The notes: a model not told the origin generated them from the letters alone. A DNA stretch of 33,651 bases from an uncultured Sphingomonadaceae bacterium (GCA_947496865.1 CANMEE010000004.1:1-33651); one strand, 5' to 3'. Numbered from the stretch's first letter, positions 1-8,880 are shown. Made by a program: numbers and translations.

Positions 1-1
1 C

Positions 2-77
2 TTAATATCAACCAGATGATGCCAAACACTCGCCTAGCTTAACCGGTCATCTGTCTCAAATTATCTGACGACGGACA
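2..77. repeat. 76-bp terminal inverted repeat, left copy (probable IS terminus)
   Basis: Positions 2-77 are the exact reverse complement of 33576-33651, and identity stops abruptly at both inner edges. Read outward from 77, the sequence begins TGTCCGTCGTCAGATAATTT. A 5'-TG start is typical of several IS families such as IS3 and IS481, but I cannot name the element. No transposase is visible because the window ends inside the repeat. The same terminus facing outward at both ends suggests two copies of one IS in inverted orientation. The repeat length may simply reflect where the assembly stopped. Confidence 0.8.
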
Positions 78-230
78 CTTGCCACTTTGCTGGATAAGAA
101 CGGCTAACTACGATTGCGCTACCTAACGCGGCATGAGGCTCCATCTTTAATATCCGCAGTATCCCGAAAGCAGACGTTAAAAAGCGATTCCTACCAAAGA
201 CTGTGACTTCTAATCCAAATGCCGGGACCA
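78..230. other. Non-coding spacer between IS terminus and efflux operon
   Basis: 153 bp between the terminal repeat and the stop codon of the outer-membrane efflux gene. I see no credible coding region, and no strong hairpin followed by a T-run that would act as terminator for the minus-strand operon ending at 231. Confidence 0.5.
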
Positions 231-1631
231 TCAGTCAGCATTCGAGAGCCAATGACCGCCAAGCGCAAGCGAGAGCTGGACATAGTTTTCCAATTTAATT
301 CGTTCGATTGATACCAGCGCGCTGCGCGCCTGAAAGGCGCTTTGTTGAATCGTCAGCACGTCAAGTAAGTCCTCTTCGCCTTCGCGATATCGCAGACGGG
401 CAATATGCAGGGCACGCTGTGATGCCGCGCTTGCACCGCTAAGGGCTCTCGCACGTTGTCTTTCAGAAAGGTTCCTATCCAGCGCCGTTTCCACTTCTTT
501 AAATGCGTTCAAAGCAGTCGCAGCGTAGTTAGCTATCACCTGATCTTGAACGGCTTTAGCTTCGTCGACCTCTGCATTGAGCCTGCCGGCATCAAAAAGT
601 GGTGTGAGCAGGTTAGTTGCCAGCGTCCAAATTACATTTGCCGGATCTAATACATTGTCGAGTTCGTCCGAGGCACCTCCTAATGAACTTGAGAGAGTAA
701 ACTGCGGCAGCTGAGCCGCCTTTTTTTGATTTACCCCCGCAATGCTGGCCGCAATGCGCCGCTCGGCAGCGACAATATCTGGGCGTCGCTCCAGCAATTG
801 CGAGGGTAACCCTGCTGGGGGGCTGGCAGGGAGTTCAGGAAAAGAGATCGATATTTTCAAGTCCGCAGAGGGGTAGCGGCCGAGCAAAACTTCTAGTGCA
901 CGCATGGCGTCGCGTTTGGACTGCGACGTTAAAATTGACTGTTCCCGGGCATTCTCTAAATCAGTGAGAGTAAGCGCAGAATCACGGGCTGTTGCATATC
1001 CCTCTTTCAAACGAACATTAGCGATACGGTCCACTTCTTTGAGCACCGCCACCAGATCCGATGCGATTTGCTCTTGCTCACGCGCCTCGATGATAGCGAA
1101 ATAGGCCTGCGCAACGGCGGCTGCGAGAGTAAGTTTGGAGAATTGATAATCGGCCTCAGTTGCCGCCAGACCAGCCTGGGCTTGAGTCACATTTGCTTCG
1201 ATCCGGCCCCATATGTCGGCTTCCCAACTTGCAGCAACACCTAAGGAGAATTCCTCAGACGAAGGCCCGCCATCCACGATTCCGGATGTCGATGCGCCAG
1301 CTTCCAAACCTAAAAAGGGATAAAGCTGCGAGCGAGACTGGCGAACTAGTGCGCGGGATTGTGCTACCGTTGCTTGCAAAGCGCGTAGATCCGGATTGGC
1401 TTTCTGAGCCTCTTTAACAAGATTAGTGAGAATAGGGTCATTAAGAGCCTTGACCCACCCCGCTTTTATCGGTCGTTGCTGCGATGGATCACTGTTCCAA
1501 GCCGAAGGTATTTGCGGCAAAGCTGCCTGGCCTTTTAGGGCAGCATCTCTTGTTTCGGAAGCTGTATGGGAACATGCCGCAAGAGATGCCAATAGGACCA
1601 TAGCAAAAGGGAAGCGCCAACTAGATATCAT
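231..1631 (-). CDS. RND efflux outer-membrane lipoprotein (NodT/OprM, TolC family)
   Basis: 466 aa, the usual length for an OprM/NodT-type outer-membrane channel. It has a lipoprotein signal with lipobox LAAC ending at Cys20, so it should be lipidated and anchored in the outer membrane. Repeated long helical stretches with alternating Ala/Glu/Arg (about 75-120, 160-245, 280-310, 350-440) fit the TolC periplasmic barrel, and the motif ERRPDIVAAERR is a hallmark of this family. The protein would form the exit duct of the tripartite pump encoded upstream. Its ATG overlaps the RND stop codon by 4 nt (ATGA), implying translational coupling. Last gene of the tetR-mfp-rnd-omf operon. Confidence 0.93.
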   Translation of the reverse strand: MISSWRFPFAMVLLASLAACSHTASETRDAALKGQAALPQIPSAWNSDPSQQRPIKAGWVKALNDPILTNLVKEAQKANPDLRALQATVAQSRALVRQSRSQLYPFLGLEAGASTSGIVDGGPSSEEFSLGVAASWEADIWGRIEANVTQAQAGLAATEADYQFSKLTLAAAVAQAYFAIIEAREQEQIASDLVAVLKEVDRIANVRLKEGYATARDSALTLTDLENAREQSILTSQSKRDAMRALEVLLGRYPSADLKISISFPELPASPPAGLPSQLLERRPDIVAAERRIAASIAGVNQKKAAQLPQFTLSSSLGGASDELDNVLDPANVIWTLATNLLTPLFDAGRLNAEVDEAKAVQDQVIANYAATALNAFKEVETALDRNLSERQRARALSGASAASQRALHIARLRYREGEEDLLDVLTIQQSAFQARSALVSIERIKLENYVQLSLALGGHWLSNAD

Positions 1632-4600
1632 ACTCTAGCTCCCTTTGCTGAAGTAGAGCCTGTCGAGACTATTTCTGAGGCGTCGATTTTGAAAAATATG
1701 GTATAAAGTACCGGAACAACGATCAGAGTGAGCAAAGTTGCGATGACCAGACCGAACACCAATACTACAGCCATTGACTGAAAAAACGCATCAAAGAAAA
1801 GTGGAATTACACCCAAAATTGTCGTCAACGATCCCATCGCAACCGGTCGGACCCGGCTCGCCGCGGAATCGATGACTGCATCGAAGCGGGGTTTCCCATC
1901 TCCTATCTCGATATCCATTTGGTCGATAAGAACAATCGCGTTTTTGATCAGCAACCCGGATAGTGAGAGTGTTCCCAGAATTGCCATGAATTCCATCGCT
2001 GAGTTTGTAAGGAGCAGCCCCAGGACAACACCGATCAAAGCCAAAGGGACAATGAGCCAAATGATCAGCGGTTGTTTAAGTGCATTGAACAGAACGACAA
2101 CCACCAGCACCATTGACAACAGGCCCAATGGTAGCGTGCTTGCCAGACTTTCATTGGCTTCCAAGCTTTCCCCATATTCACCTCTCCATGTCAGGGTATA
2201 GCTTGGAGGAAGGTCTATATTCTCTACTTGCGGACGCACTCGATCCAACGCGACAGCAGGTAACTCACCATCTACGGGATCTGATTGTGCCTTGATCGTC
2301 CAGACCCGATCGAGGCGCCGTAGAATAGAATCTCGCCAAATCGTCTCCACATCATCCGCAACATCAAAGAGCGATACGGAGCGACCAGAGCTGGAACTTG
2401 GGATCTGAAGGTTGGCCAGATTATCAATTGACCGCCGTTCATCTTGCGGTGCACGCGCTACAATGGGAATCAAAGTATCGCCTTCACGATAAACACCAAC
2501 TTGTCGGCCACTAAAATGGCTGTTTAGCGCCAATGAGAAATCCTCTCGCGAAATGCCTATGCGACGCCCGCGCGCTTCGGAATATTGCGGCTGAACGACA
2601 CTGACCGGTTGCCGCCAGTCATTCTTTACCGCCGTCAATTTGCCATCTGCCGCGAAGATAGCTTCCGCCTCATCAGCCAATTTCCTCAGAACTGCAGGAT
2701 CAGGCCCGGCAAACTCCGCCTCGATTTTCGATCCCGACCCTGGGCCCAATTGAAATCGCCAAACTTTGGCTTGAGCGGTGGGGAAATTGCCAGCTAGATA
2801 TTCTTGTATCTTCGGGATCAACCCATCTATTCTGCGATAATCATCCAACTTCAAGAGAAACTGTCCATAAGCCGGGTTTGGAGCTTCTGGAGGGTAAACC
2901 AGCATATATCTCAGCGCGCCAGCGCCAACCAATGTGTTTACGCCCTCAACTCCGTCAAGCTTTGACAGCGATTGTTCAATGGCCATCATTTTTTCTTCGG
3001 TTACCGCAAAATCAGTGCCCTGTGGTTGCCAAAAGTCGACTGCGATTTGTGGCGTGGTCGATGCCGGAAAGAAACCATCTTTAATGAAATTTGATCCGAC
3101 AACAGCAATAACAAACATGCCAATGACAGTTCCGACAACTAACCATCGATGGTTCAATGCTTTCACGAGAAATGCCTTATAGCGCAGCATAAAAAGGTTC
3201 TGGGTGGTGGCTGTTTGATCTCCCTCGGGGGCCTCTTTCAGCAATATATCCGCCAGGAGTGGTACAAGGAGAATTGCGAACACCCAGCTGAAAAGAAGGG
3301 AGATCAGCACCACCCAGAACAGGTGATTTGTATATTCGGCCGTTTCGCCGGCGGCGAAACCAATTGGTGCGAATGCGAGAATTCCGACTAGAGTTCCGCC
3401 AAGCAGCGGCCCCCAGCTGCGTCTCACGACATCTTTGGCAACCTCAATTTTTTTCGCTCCGCGTTGGAGACCGACAAGAATACCTTCGGCGACTACTATT
3501 GCGTTGTCGACGAGCATGCCAAGAGCAATGATTAATGCTCCGAGAGATATCCTGTGCATCGGGATGTTAAACAGATGCATGGTCGTCAATGTCGCCGATA
3601 TCGTGAGTATCAATACGCCGCCGATTATCACAGCTGGACGCATGCCCATGAAGATAAAAAGTGTAATCAGAACGATGACAAGGGCGAGAAACACATTGAA
3701 TGCAAAATCGACAACGGCAGTTTCAGTAATCTGCCCTTGATGATAAAATTGGTTGAGTTCCATTCCGACAGGCCGGCCATCTTCTGACGCTTCAATCACC
3801 TCCGCAATCCGATCACCCATCGCGACAACATTGGCGCCGGGGATATTGGAGACGCCGATAGCAATCGCAGCTTTTCCATTATATCTGTTGATGAATTGCG
3901 CTGGCTCGCGATAGTCTCTGCGGATCGAGGCAACATCGCTCAGATAAACAATCGTCTTTGCGGCAGGTGTTGATATCACCGTGTTTTTCAGAGCTTCCAC
4001 GGACCCGATCCCACCGCTTGGCTGAATAAGCACCCGCCGGTCGCCAATGCGGACATCGCCGCCGGGAATGATGGCGTTTTGCTGGGCAAGATCAGCGTAA
4101 ATCCGTTCGACCGAAACGCCCAATGCAGCCGCTCGCTCCCTTGATATTTCTAGATAAATTGCTTCGTCTTGCTTGCCGTCAATCGCGACCTTTGCCACGC
4201 CCTCAACCGTGAGAATATTTTTGCGAAGCAGTTTCGCATATTCATGCAGCTCGCGGGGGGTATAGCCTTCTCCCGTCAATAGATAGTAGATGCCATATAC
4301 ATCGCCAAAATCGTCATTGACGATCGATTCAAGAGCCCCGGGTGGCAGCTCAGCTTGTGCATCGCGAACACGGTTCCGCAATTTTGTCCAAATCAGTTGC
4401 AGTGCTTCGCGAGAAGTCGATTGGGAATATTTGATTTCGACTGTTATCCGGGACAAGCCGTCTGTAGATTCAGATCGGATCTCCTTAACTTCTCCCATTT
4501 CCTGAATGGCTGTTTCGAGGGCCTCGGTAACTTCCTCCGCCACCTCGGTTGGCGTTGCTCCCGGATAGGGCGTGACAACCACTGCTTCCCGGATGATAAA

Positions 4601-4717
4601 CTCAGGATCCTCGAAACGCGCCATGTTCCCATATGCAAGCGCACCTCCAAGAAGAACGAGGAGAATACACAACATGCTCAGGAGCCGGTTTTTTATAGCG
4701 AACTCTGCGGGGTTCAT
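1628..4717 (-). CDS. RND-family efflux permease (AcrB/HAE1-like)
   Basis: 1029 aa, full length for a proton-driven inner-membrane RND pump: N-terminal TM1 (about 11-30), a large periplasmic loop, TM2-6 (about 338-490), a second loop and TM8-12 at the C terminus. TM4 carries GMLVDNAIVVAEG with Asp404 aligned to the proton-relay Asp407 of AcrB; the second acidic position (AcrB Asp408) is Asn405. TM10 has LLIKNAIVLID, whose Lys matches AcrB Lys940. The heavy-metal subgroup pattern is not evident, so a hydrophobic or amphiphilic organic substrate is more likely. It overlaps the membrane fusion gene by 4 nt upstream and the outer-membrane gene by 4 nt downstream. Substrate unknown; the shared operator suggests induction by the same signal as the alternative oxidase. 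Confidence 0.95.
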   Translation of the reverse strand: MNPAEFAIKNRLLSMLCILLVLLGGALAYGNMARFEDPEFIIREAVVVTPYPGATPTEVAEEVTEALETAIQEMGEVKEIRSESTDGLSRITVEIKYSQSTSREALQLIWTKLRNRVRDAQAELPPGALESIVNDDFGDVYGIYYLLTGEGYTPRELHEYAKLLRKNILTVEGVAKVAIDGKQDEAIYLEISRERAAALGVSVERIYADLAQQNAIIPGGDVRIGDRRVLIQPSGGIGSVEALKNTVISTPAAKTIVYLSDVASIRRDYREPAQFINRYNGKAAIAIGVSNIPGANVVAMGDRIAEVIEASEDGRPVGMELNQFYHQGQITETAVVDFAFNVFLALVIVLITLFIFMGMRPAVIIGGVLILTISATLTTMHLFNIPMHRISLGALIIALGMLVDNAIVVAEGILVGLQRGAKKIEVAKDVVRRSWGPLLGGTLVGILAFAPIGFAAGETAEYTNHLFWVVLISLLFSWVFAILLVPLLADILLKEAPEGDQTATTQNLFMLRYKAFLVKALNHRWLVVGTVIGMFVIAVVGSNFIKDGFFPASTTPQIAVDFWQPQGTDFAVTEEKMMAIEQSLSKLDGVEGVNTLVGAGALRYMLVYPPEAPNPAYGQFLLKLDDYRRIDGLIPKIQEYLAGNFPTAQAKVWRFQLGPGSGSKIEAEFAGPDPAVLRKLADEAEAIFAADGKLTAVKNDWRQPVSVVQPQYSEARGRRIGISREDFSLALNSHFSGRQVGVYREGDTLIPIVARAPQDERRSIDNLANLQIPSSSSGRSVSLFDVADDVETIWRDSILRRLDRVWTIKAQSDPVDGELPAVALDRVRPQVENIDLPPSYTLTWRGEYGESLEANESLASTLPLGLLSMVLVVVVLFNALKQPLIIWLIVPLALIGVVLGLLLTNSAMEFMAILGTLSLSGLLIKNAIVLIDQMDIEIGDGKPRFDAVIDSAASRVRPVAMGSLTTILGVIPLFFDAFFQSMAVVLVFGLVIATLLTLIVVPVLYTIFFKIDASEIVSTGSTSAKGARV

Positions 4718-5847
4718 TTCGAACCACCCGCATCAAACTGTCGCACTTTCATGCCCGGCCGCAGATATTCAGCGCCCGTAGCGACGACTTTCTCTCCGGA
4801 CTTCAAACCTTTGGTGACCGGTATGGTTTCTCCGAAATCCTTGTCGATCATCACTTCTCGCTGCGTGACAGTCATTTTCCTTGGGTGCACAACCCACACA
4901 AAATGTTTGCCGCCCTTCACTAGTAGCGCAGAGAGAGGCACCGATACCGCATCGCTTTTTATGATTGCGTCGCCGAGCGCCAATTTGCTTCTAACTGTTC
5001 CAGTCATACCGGGCAGCACCAGAAGCCCTTTGGGAGGAGTGAAGTCAAAACGAACTTCAAATGACTGTGTTTGGGGATTGGCCTGAGTTGTGACTGATTT
5101 CAATCGGGTGGATATTTCCTGATCTGGAGCGGCATCCAGCGTCAATATTGTTTCCACAGGTTGAATTTGTCCTGAATTCGCTACGATCGCGGCCGGCACC
5201 TGGGTAACGGCTTGGGCCCGACCACTTGTTTGAAGAACAGCAATGGGAACACCGGGACCAACATTTTCATATCGTTCTGCCACGACGTCCGCAATAACAC
5301 CTGAGAAGGGTGCCCGCAGGACAGTGTCTGACTGTCTAATCTTAGCTGTATCTAGTGCAGCACGGGCGACAGCAAGCTGCGTGCCCCTTTGTTCGAAAAC
5401 GCTGCGCGCAAGAGCATCTTCTTTAACCAACCTTTCAGCCCGCCGGTATTCGGTAAGCGCATTATTGTACTGGGCCTGATTGGTCGATACCTCATTGCTG
5501 AACATGCGACGGTCTAAACGCGCGATCACTTGCCCGCGTTTAACATCGTCACCGGCCTTGACAAGCAACTGCTGAAGTGAACCGGCAACTTCAAAAGTGA
5601 GATCAGTGGATCGCGATGCCTCGATAAGTGCTGGCAAATTGATAGCTCGAACCGAGCTTACCGATTGCACGGTGATAATCTTTGCGGGCCTTGCCGCTTT
5701 CGAAGTATCAGGGGCGGTGTCGGAAGCAAACGGAAGGTACGCCCATAGGATTAGCCCAAACAACGACACCACGAAAACGCTTAATATTACTAAGCACTTA
5801 CTTATATTAAGCGTATAATCTGAAAGAGATGTGAAATTATATCGCAT
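4714..5847 (-). CDS. RND efflux periplasmic adaptor (membrane fusion protein, HlyD/AcrA-like)
   Basis: 377 aa, normal for an AcrA-type adaptor. An uncleaved signal or TM anchor spans about residues 15-38. Next come the barrel-sandwich (lipoyl-like) half with GSLQQLLVKAGDDVKRGQVI, a coiled-coil hairpin (about 115-150) and the second half with LRAPFSGVIADVVAE. The C-terminal part is beta-barrel and membrane-proximal, ending with a GLKSGEKVVATGAEYLRPGMK-type motif. It bridges the RND pump and outer-membrane channel in the periplasm. The start lies 5 bp downstream of the tetR stop, so tetR and the pump genes are one transcript. Its first codons contain a long palindrome with an operator-like core (see 5778-5813). 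Confidence 0.93.
   Translation of the reverse strand: MRYNFTSLSDYTLNISKCLVILSVFVVSLFGLILWAYLPFASDTAPDTSKAARPAKIITVQSVSSVRAINLPALIEASRSTDLTFEVAGSLQQLLVKAGDDVKRGQVIARLDRRMFSNEVSTNQAQYNNALTEYRRAERLVKEDALARSVFEQRGTQLAVARAALDTAKIRQSDTVLRAPFSGVIADVVAERYENVGPGVPIAVLQTSGRAQAVTQVPAAIVANSGQIQPVETILTLDAAPDQEISTRLKSVTTQANPQTQSFEVRFDFTPPKGLLVLPGMTGTVRSKLALGDAIIKSDAVSVPLSALLVKGGKHFVWVVHPRKMTVTQREVMIDKDFGETIPVTKGLKSGEKVVATGAEYLRPGMKVRQFDAGGSK
5778..5813 (-). promoter_or_regulatory. Intragenic 36-bp palindrome, probable second TetR1 operator
   Basis: Perfect 10-bp arms CGCTTAATAT (5778-5787) and ATATTAAGCG (5804-5813) enclose a core with TAAGCACTTA. On the minus strand the core contains ATATAAGTAAG, an exact 11-bp match to the tetR1 promoter element at 6508-6518. 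It lies within the first codons of the adaptor gene. Sharing with the promoter is seen directly; the role as operator or as an mRNA hairpin is inference. Confidence 0.5.
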
Positions 5848-5852
5848 TTTCT

Positions 5853-6488
5853 TTAACTCGCTGGGTTGCGTCTAATACAAAGTCGCGCAGCCAGAAATGC
5901 GACATGGATGTTCATGAGCTTAGCCCTATGGTCCGGCGTAAGGGGCACATGAAGCTGAATTCCCTCATGGAAATAGGCAAGATCAGTGGCTGCACTCACA
6001 GCATCCAAATCGGCCGGTATGTCTCCCTGTCTTTGATACCGTTCAACAAAAGCAGTGATCGCTTTGATGATCCGCGCACTTCCATTCACCACATATTCGG
6101 AGACTTTTGGGTTTCGGCTCGCCTCACTCAGGATTTCAGCCCTCAGAATGGCGCCGTCTTTCCCTTCATCACTCTTATATAGTGTCGCAGCAAAACTATT
6201 TAGAGAATCATAGTCTAGTTTAGCCGGATCAAATGCATTCAAATATGTGATTTCCTGATTCACGATTTGCTCTACGATTGATTCGATCACGGCATCCTTG
6301 TTTTCGAAATATTGATAGATGCTCGCAACATTAACCCCTGCTTCTTTGCTGATATTTGCGGTCGTAGCCTTATGAAATCCATCGCGAATAAAGCAACGCC
6401 TGGCGCCCTCCAGAATCTGTGCCCGCTTGTCGGCGCGCATTTCAGAGTTAACTGGACGACCGGGTTTTTTTCGAATCACTGTTGTCAT
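5853..6488 (-). CDS. TetR-family repressor of the efflux operon (TetR1)
   Basis: 211 aa with an N-terminal TetR helix-turn-helix: RADKRAQILEGARRCF followed by TTANISKEAGVNVASIYQYF, including the conserved SIYQYFENKDAV. The C-terminal ligand and dimer domain is family-typical but not informative about the ligand. It is the first gene of the operon, 5 bp ahead of the adaptor. The promoter immediately upstream overlaps a palindrome, so autorepression is likely. The same element occurs before the alternative oxidase and the DoxX gene, suggesting a wider regulon. The ATG lies only 6 nt below the predicted -10 box, so the message may be leaderless. Confidence 0.92.
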   Translation of the reverse strand: MTTVIRKKPGRPVNSEMRADKRAQILEGARRCFIRDGFHKATTANISKEAGVNVASIYQYFENKDAVIESIVEQIVNQEITYLNAFDPAKLDYDSLNSFAATLYKSDEGKDGAILRAEILSEASRNPKVSEYVVNGSARIIKAITAFVERYQRQGDIPADLDAVSAATDLAYFHEGIQLHVPLTPDHRAKLMNIHVAFLAARLCIRRNPAS

Positions 6489-6494
6489 ACCTTT

Positions 6495-6523
6495 TTATAA
6501 GCGTTTGCTTACTTATATGTCAA
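6495..6523 (-). promoter_or_regulatory. tetR1-efflux promoter with overlapping palindromic operator
   Basis: On the minus strand, TTGACA (6523-6518), a 17-nt spacer, and TTATAA (6500-6495). The spacer holds an inverted repeat TAAGC-AAAC-GCTTA preceded by ATAAG, so a bound repressor would cover the promoter. The -10 box ends 6 nt before the tetR1 ATG. Confidence 0.65.
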
Positions 6524-6677
6524 CGTGGTCGTAAGCATCAATTCGATATACCCGGTATATACCTGAAAAGCCTAGCTTTAAGATGCCTCAACTCCGTCAT
6601 TTTGATCTTATCACGATTGCCAACAGCACAATTGAACACAGTCCTTGGTCATTCCACCGCAGGCAGAATATTGCGCA

Positions 6678-6707
6678 TTGACATTTTAATAAGTGATTAG
6701 TTACATA
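6678..6707 (+). promoter_or_regulatory. Alternative oxidase promoter with TetR1-like operator
   Basis: TTGACA (6678-6683), 18-nt spacer, TACATA (6702-6707). The element GTGA-TTAG-TTAC (6693-6704) overlaps spacer and -10 box and is preceded by ATAA, giving ATAAGTGA. The arrangement is almost the same as the DoxX promoter at 22198-22227. Confidence 0.6.
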
Positions 6708-6765
6708 TATAACACTACGACGCAAATCGAGTCGAAACGTGACCACTCAAATTTGGAGAGCCATC

Positions 6766-7500
6766 ATGGCCAACAACGTTCTTGAGATAGACGATCCTCT
6801 GCAGGCAGATAACACTGATAATTTGCCTGCGCTTCACCATTCTCCCAACGGTTTTTCGGAAAGATTCGCCTACGGCTTCACCAAGCTTCTTCGGTTTTGC
6901 GCCGACACGTTCTTTGCAAAGCGGTACGGACACCGCGCCATCGTCCTTGAAACAGTTGCCGCTGTGCCTGGCATGGTTGGCGCTACGCTTACTCATTTGC
7001 GCTGCCTCAGGCGAATGGTTGATGATGATGGCTGGATCCGTACACTCATGGAGGAGGCCGAGAACGAGCGAATGCATCTCATGACATTCGTCGAGATCGC
7101 ACAACCATCCTGGTTCGAACGAATGATTATATTGATCGTCCAGTGGGTCTTCTACGTAAGCTTCTTTATACTCTATCTGGTGTCGGCAAAGACTGCCCAC
7201 CGGGTTGTGGGGTATTTTGAAGAAGAGGCCGTGCTTAGCTATACATTATATCTCGACGAGATTGATGCCGGACGAACTGAAAATATTCCGGCACCCGAGA
7301 TAGCGCGACATTATTGGAATCTAAGTGATGATGCGACGTTACGCGATGTCGTCATCGTCGTTCGCCAAGACGAAGCGCATCACCGCGACGTTAATCACGG
7401 GCTTGCGGATCAGCTTGACGGTCGAAGCTTCGATCCCGCCACTGTCGCCGCATATCCGATTCATGCCCCAGAGTTAAAGCCGGAGAAACTTAATGGCTGA
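6766..7500 (+). CDS. aox: Alternative oxidase (di-iron ubiquinol oxidase)
   Basis: 244 aa from the ATG at 6766, chosen because GGAGAG lies 5 nt upstream; a GTG at 6739 would add 9 residues without a good ribosome site. All AOX signatures are present: LET (Glu62), NERMHL (100-105, Glu101 and His104), FEEEAV (151-156) and [12 protein letters not shown] (200-211, Glu203 and His206), supplying the di-iron ligands. Two hydrophobic helices (about 116-141) fit the interfacial membrane region of AOX. The enzyme oxidises ubiquinol with O2 to water without proton pumping and is insensitive to cyanide and NO. It shares an overlapping transcript with the DUF1971 gene and a promoter element with the efflux and DoxX operons. 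Bacterial AOX genes are uncommon outside some alpha- and gammaproteobacteria. Confidence 0.95.
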   Translation: MANNVLEIDDPLQADNTDNLPALHHSPNGFSERFAYGFTKLLRFCADTFFAKRYGHRAIVLETVAAVPGMVGATLTHLRCLRRMVDDDGWIRTLMEEAENERMHLMTFVEIAQPSWFERMIILIVQWVFYVSFFILYLVSAKTAHRVVGYFEEEAVLSYTLYLDEIDAGRTENIPAPEIARHYWNLSDDATLRDVVIVVRQDEAHHRDVNHGLADQLDGRSFDPATVAAYPIHAPELKPEKLNG

Positions 7501-7786
7501 TCCAACACCCTATAGTTCATCGCCGGTATTCACCGAAGAAACTCTGCCAGACGCCTTGAAAAGAAAACACTGCACTAAGCGCGGAGTATGGGGAGTAGTC
7601 AGGGTGACAAAGGGAGAAGTGATGCTTCAGTTTGAAGACGGAACCGAAGAACAACTCCTCTCGCCTGGCAGATTTGGCTTACTACTGCCTGACCAACTGC
7701 ATTGGGTCAGCCCAATGGGTAAGTGCATAATGCAGATCGATTTCTACCGGGAACCGCCACGCCTAGAAAATATTGTTCAAGCGTAA
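7493..7786 (+). CDS. YeaR/TehB N-terminal-like small cupin-type protein (DUF1971)
   Basis: 97 aa with the family pattern: [19 protein letters not shown], then [15 protein letters not shown] and [17 protein letters not shown], ending with FYREP. This single beta-sandwich domain is found in E. coli YeaR and fused to the TehB methyltransferase. yeaR is known to be induced by nitrate and nitric oxide in E. coli, though its biochemical role is unsettled. The ATG overlaps the alternative oxidase gene by 8 nt and has GGAG 7 nt upstream, so the two are co-translated. The pairing with an NO-resistant oxidase points to a nitrosative or respiratory stress role (inference). Confidence 0.8.
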   Translation: MADPTPYSSSPVFTEETLPDALKRKHCTKRGVWGVVRVTKGEVMLQFEDGTEEQLLSPGRFGLLLPDQLHWVSPMGKCIMQIDFYREPPRLENIVQA

Positions 7787-7854
7787 TCTGCTTGAAACAA
7801 AAAACGATAGAATCTGATAAATCGGATGGACCTGTCTCACTCTCGAGAATTTTC

Positions 7855-7890
7855 TTGACTATAATACCTAGTTATTACTAATGTTATAAC
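7855..7890 (+). promoter_or_regulatory. Nitronate monooxygenase operon promoter region with TetR2-like operator
   Basis: TTGACT (7855-7860) is a plausible -35 box. TAGTTATTACTA (7869-7880) differs at one base from the perfect palindrome TAGTAATTACTA at 19557-19568. TATAAC (7885-7890) follows, but its spacing from the -35 box is long, so the exact -10 is uncertain. GGGAG lies before the ATG at 7906. Confidence 0.55.
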
Positions 7891-7905
7891 CAAGGGAGTC
7901 GAGCG

Positions 7906-8880
7906 ATGAAAACTGCTATCACCGAAATGTTTGGCATCCAGCACCCGATAATTCAGGGTGGCATGCATTATGTGGGCTTTGCCGAGATGGCGGCAGCGGT
8001 CTCCAATGCTGGTGGATTGGGTACGATTACGGGGCTTACACAAAAGACACCTATAGACCTGGCCAATGAGATTGCACGCTGCAGGGACATGACCGACAAA
8101 CCGTTCGCGGTAAACGTGACTTTTCTTCCGACTGTCAACGCGCCCGATTACCCAGCCATCATCAAAGTAATCATCGATGGCGGTGTAAAGGCGGTCGAGA
8201 CGGCAGGCAATAACCCAGCAGCTGTACTACCTTATCTCAAAGACGCAGGAATAAAGGTGATTCACAAATGTACTAGCGTGCGCCATGCACTGAAAGCACA
8301 GGACATTGGATGCGACGCGGTCAGTGTCGACGGGTTTGAATGTGGTGGACATCCCGGCGAAGATGATGTTCCCAACTTCATTCTACTCCCTCGTGCAGCG
8401 GACGAACTGGAAATCCCATTTGTCTCAAGCGGCGGCATGGCCGATGGCCGTAGCCTGGTTGCATCGCTAGCCATGGGGGCAAGCGGAATGAACATGGGCA
8501 CGCGGTTTATTGCGACCGAGGAGGCTCCTGTTCATGAGAATGTAAAACAGGCAATTGTCGCAGCAAGCGAACTTGATACGCGGCTAGTCATGCGCTCGCT
8601 CAAAAATACCGAGCGAGTTATGAACAATGCCGCGGTCGAACGGCTGCTGAAGAAAGAACAGACACTGGGCGCTGACCTGAAGTTTGAAGATATTATCGAT
8701 GAAGTGGCCGGTGTCTATCCTTCGATCATGATGGAAGGCGAGATGAACAAGGGAGCATGGAGTTGCGGCATGGTGGCTGGTCTCATCAATGATATCCCAA
8801 CCTGTCAAAGACTGATTGAAGGTATCATGGCCGATGCAGAAGCCATTCTAGCCCGCATCAATACAATGCAGGCCAGTTAA
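7906..8880 (+). CDS. Nitronate monooxygenase (FMN, 2-nitropropane dioxygenase family)
   Basis: 324 aa TIM-barrel flavoenzyme. Family features visible: start with HPIIQGGMHYVG (13-24), SNAGGLGTI (33-41), GFECGGHPGEDD (143-154, His149 in the position of the conserved catalytic His) and SSGGMADGRSLVASLAMGA (174-192), which binds the FMN phosphate, followed by NMGTRF. The family oxidises alkyl nitronates to a carbonyl compound plus nitrite, but many members act on unknown substrates, and some close homologues are annotated enoyl-ACP reductase II, so the substrate is unproven. First gene of a plus-strand run with the amidase-like and SDR genes. A TetR2-type operator lies upstream, linking it to the aminotransferase operon. 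Confidence 0.88.
   Translation: MKTAITEMFGIQHPIIQGGMHYVGFAEMAAAVSNAGGLGTITGLTQKTPIDLANEIARCRDMTDKPFAVNVTFLPTVNAPDYPAIIKVIIDGGVKAVETAGNNPAAVLPYLKDAGIKVIHKCTSVRHALKAQDIGCDAVSVDGFECGGHPGEDDVPNFILLPRAADELEIPFVSSGGMADGRSLVASLAMGASGMNMGTRFIATEEAPVHENVKQAIVAASELDTRLVMRSLKNTERVMNNAAVERLLKKEQTLGADLKFEDIIDEVAGVYPSIMMEGEMNKGAWSCGMVAGLINDIPTCQRLIEGIMADAEAILARINTMQAS

Noticed and set aside
4355..5086. Plus-strand open frame of 243 codons across the RND and adaptor genes
   Set aside because: It is antisense to two well-supported pump genes, has Cys/Ser/Arg-rich composition typical of a shadow frame, and lacks a ribosome site.
6715..7200. Minus-strand open frame of 161 codons opposite the alternative oxidase
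   Set aside because: The plus strand encodes all AOX signature motifs; the minus frame has no recognisable domain.
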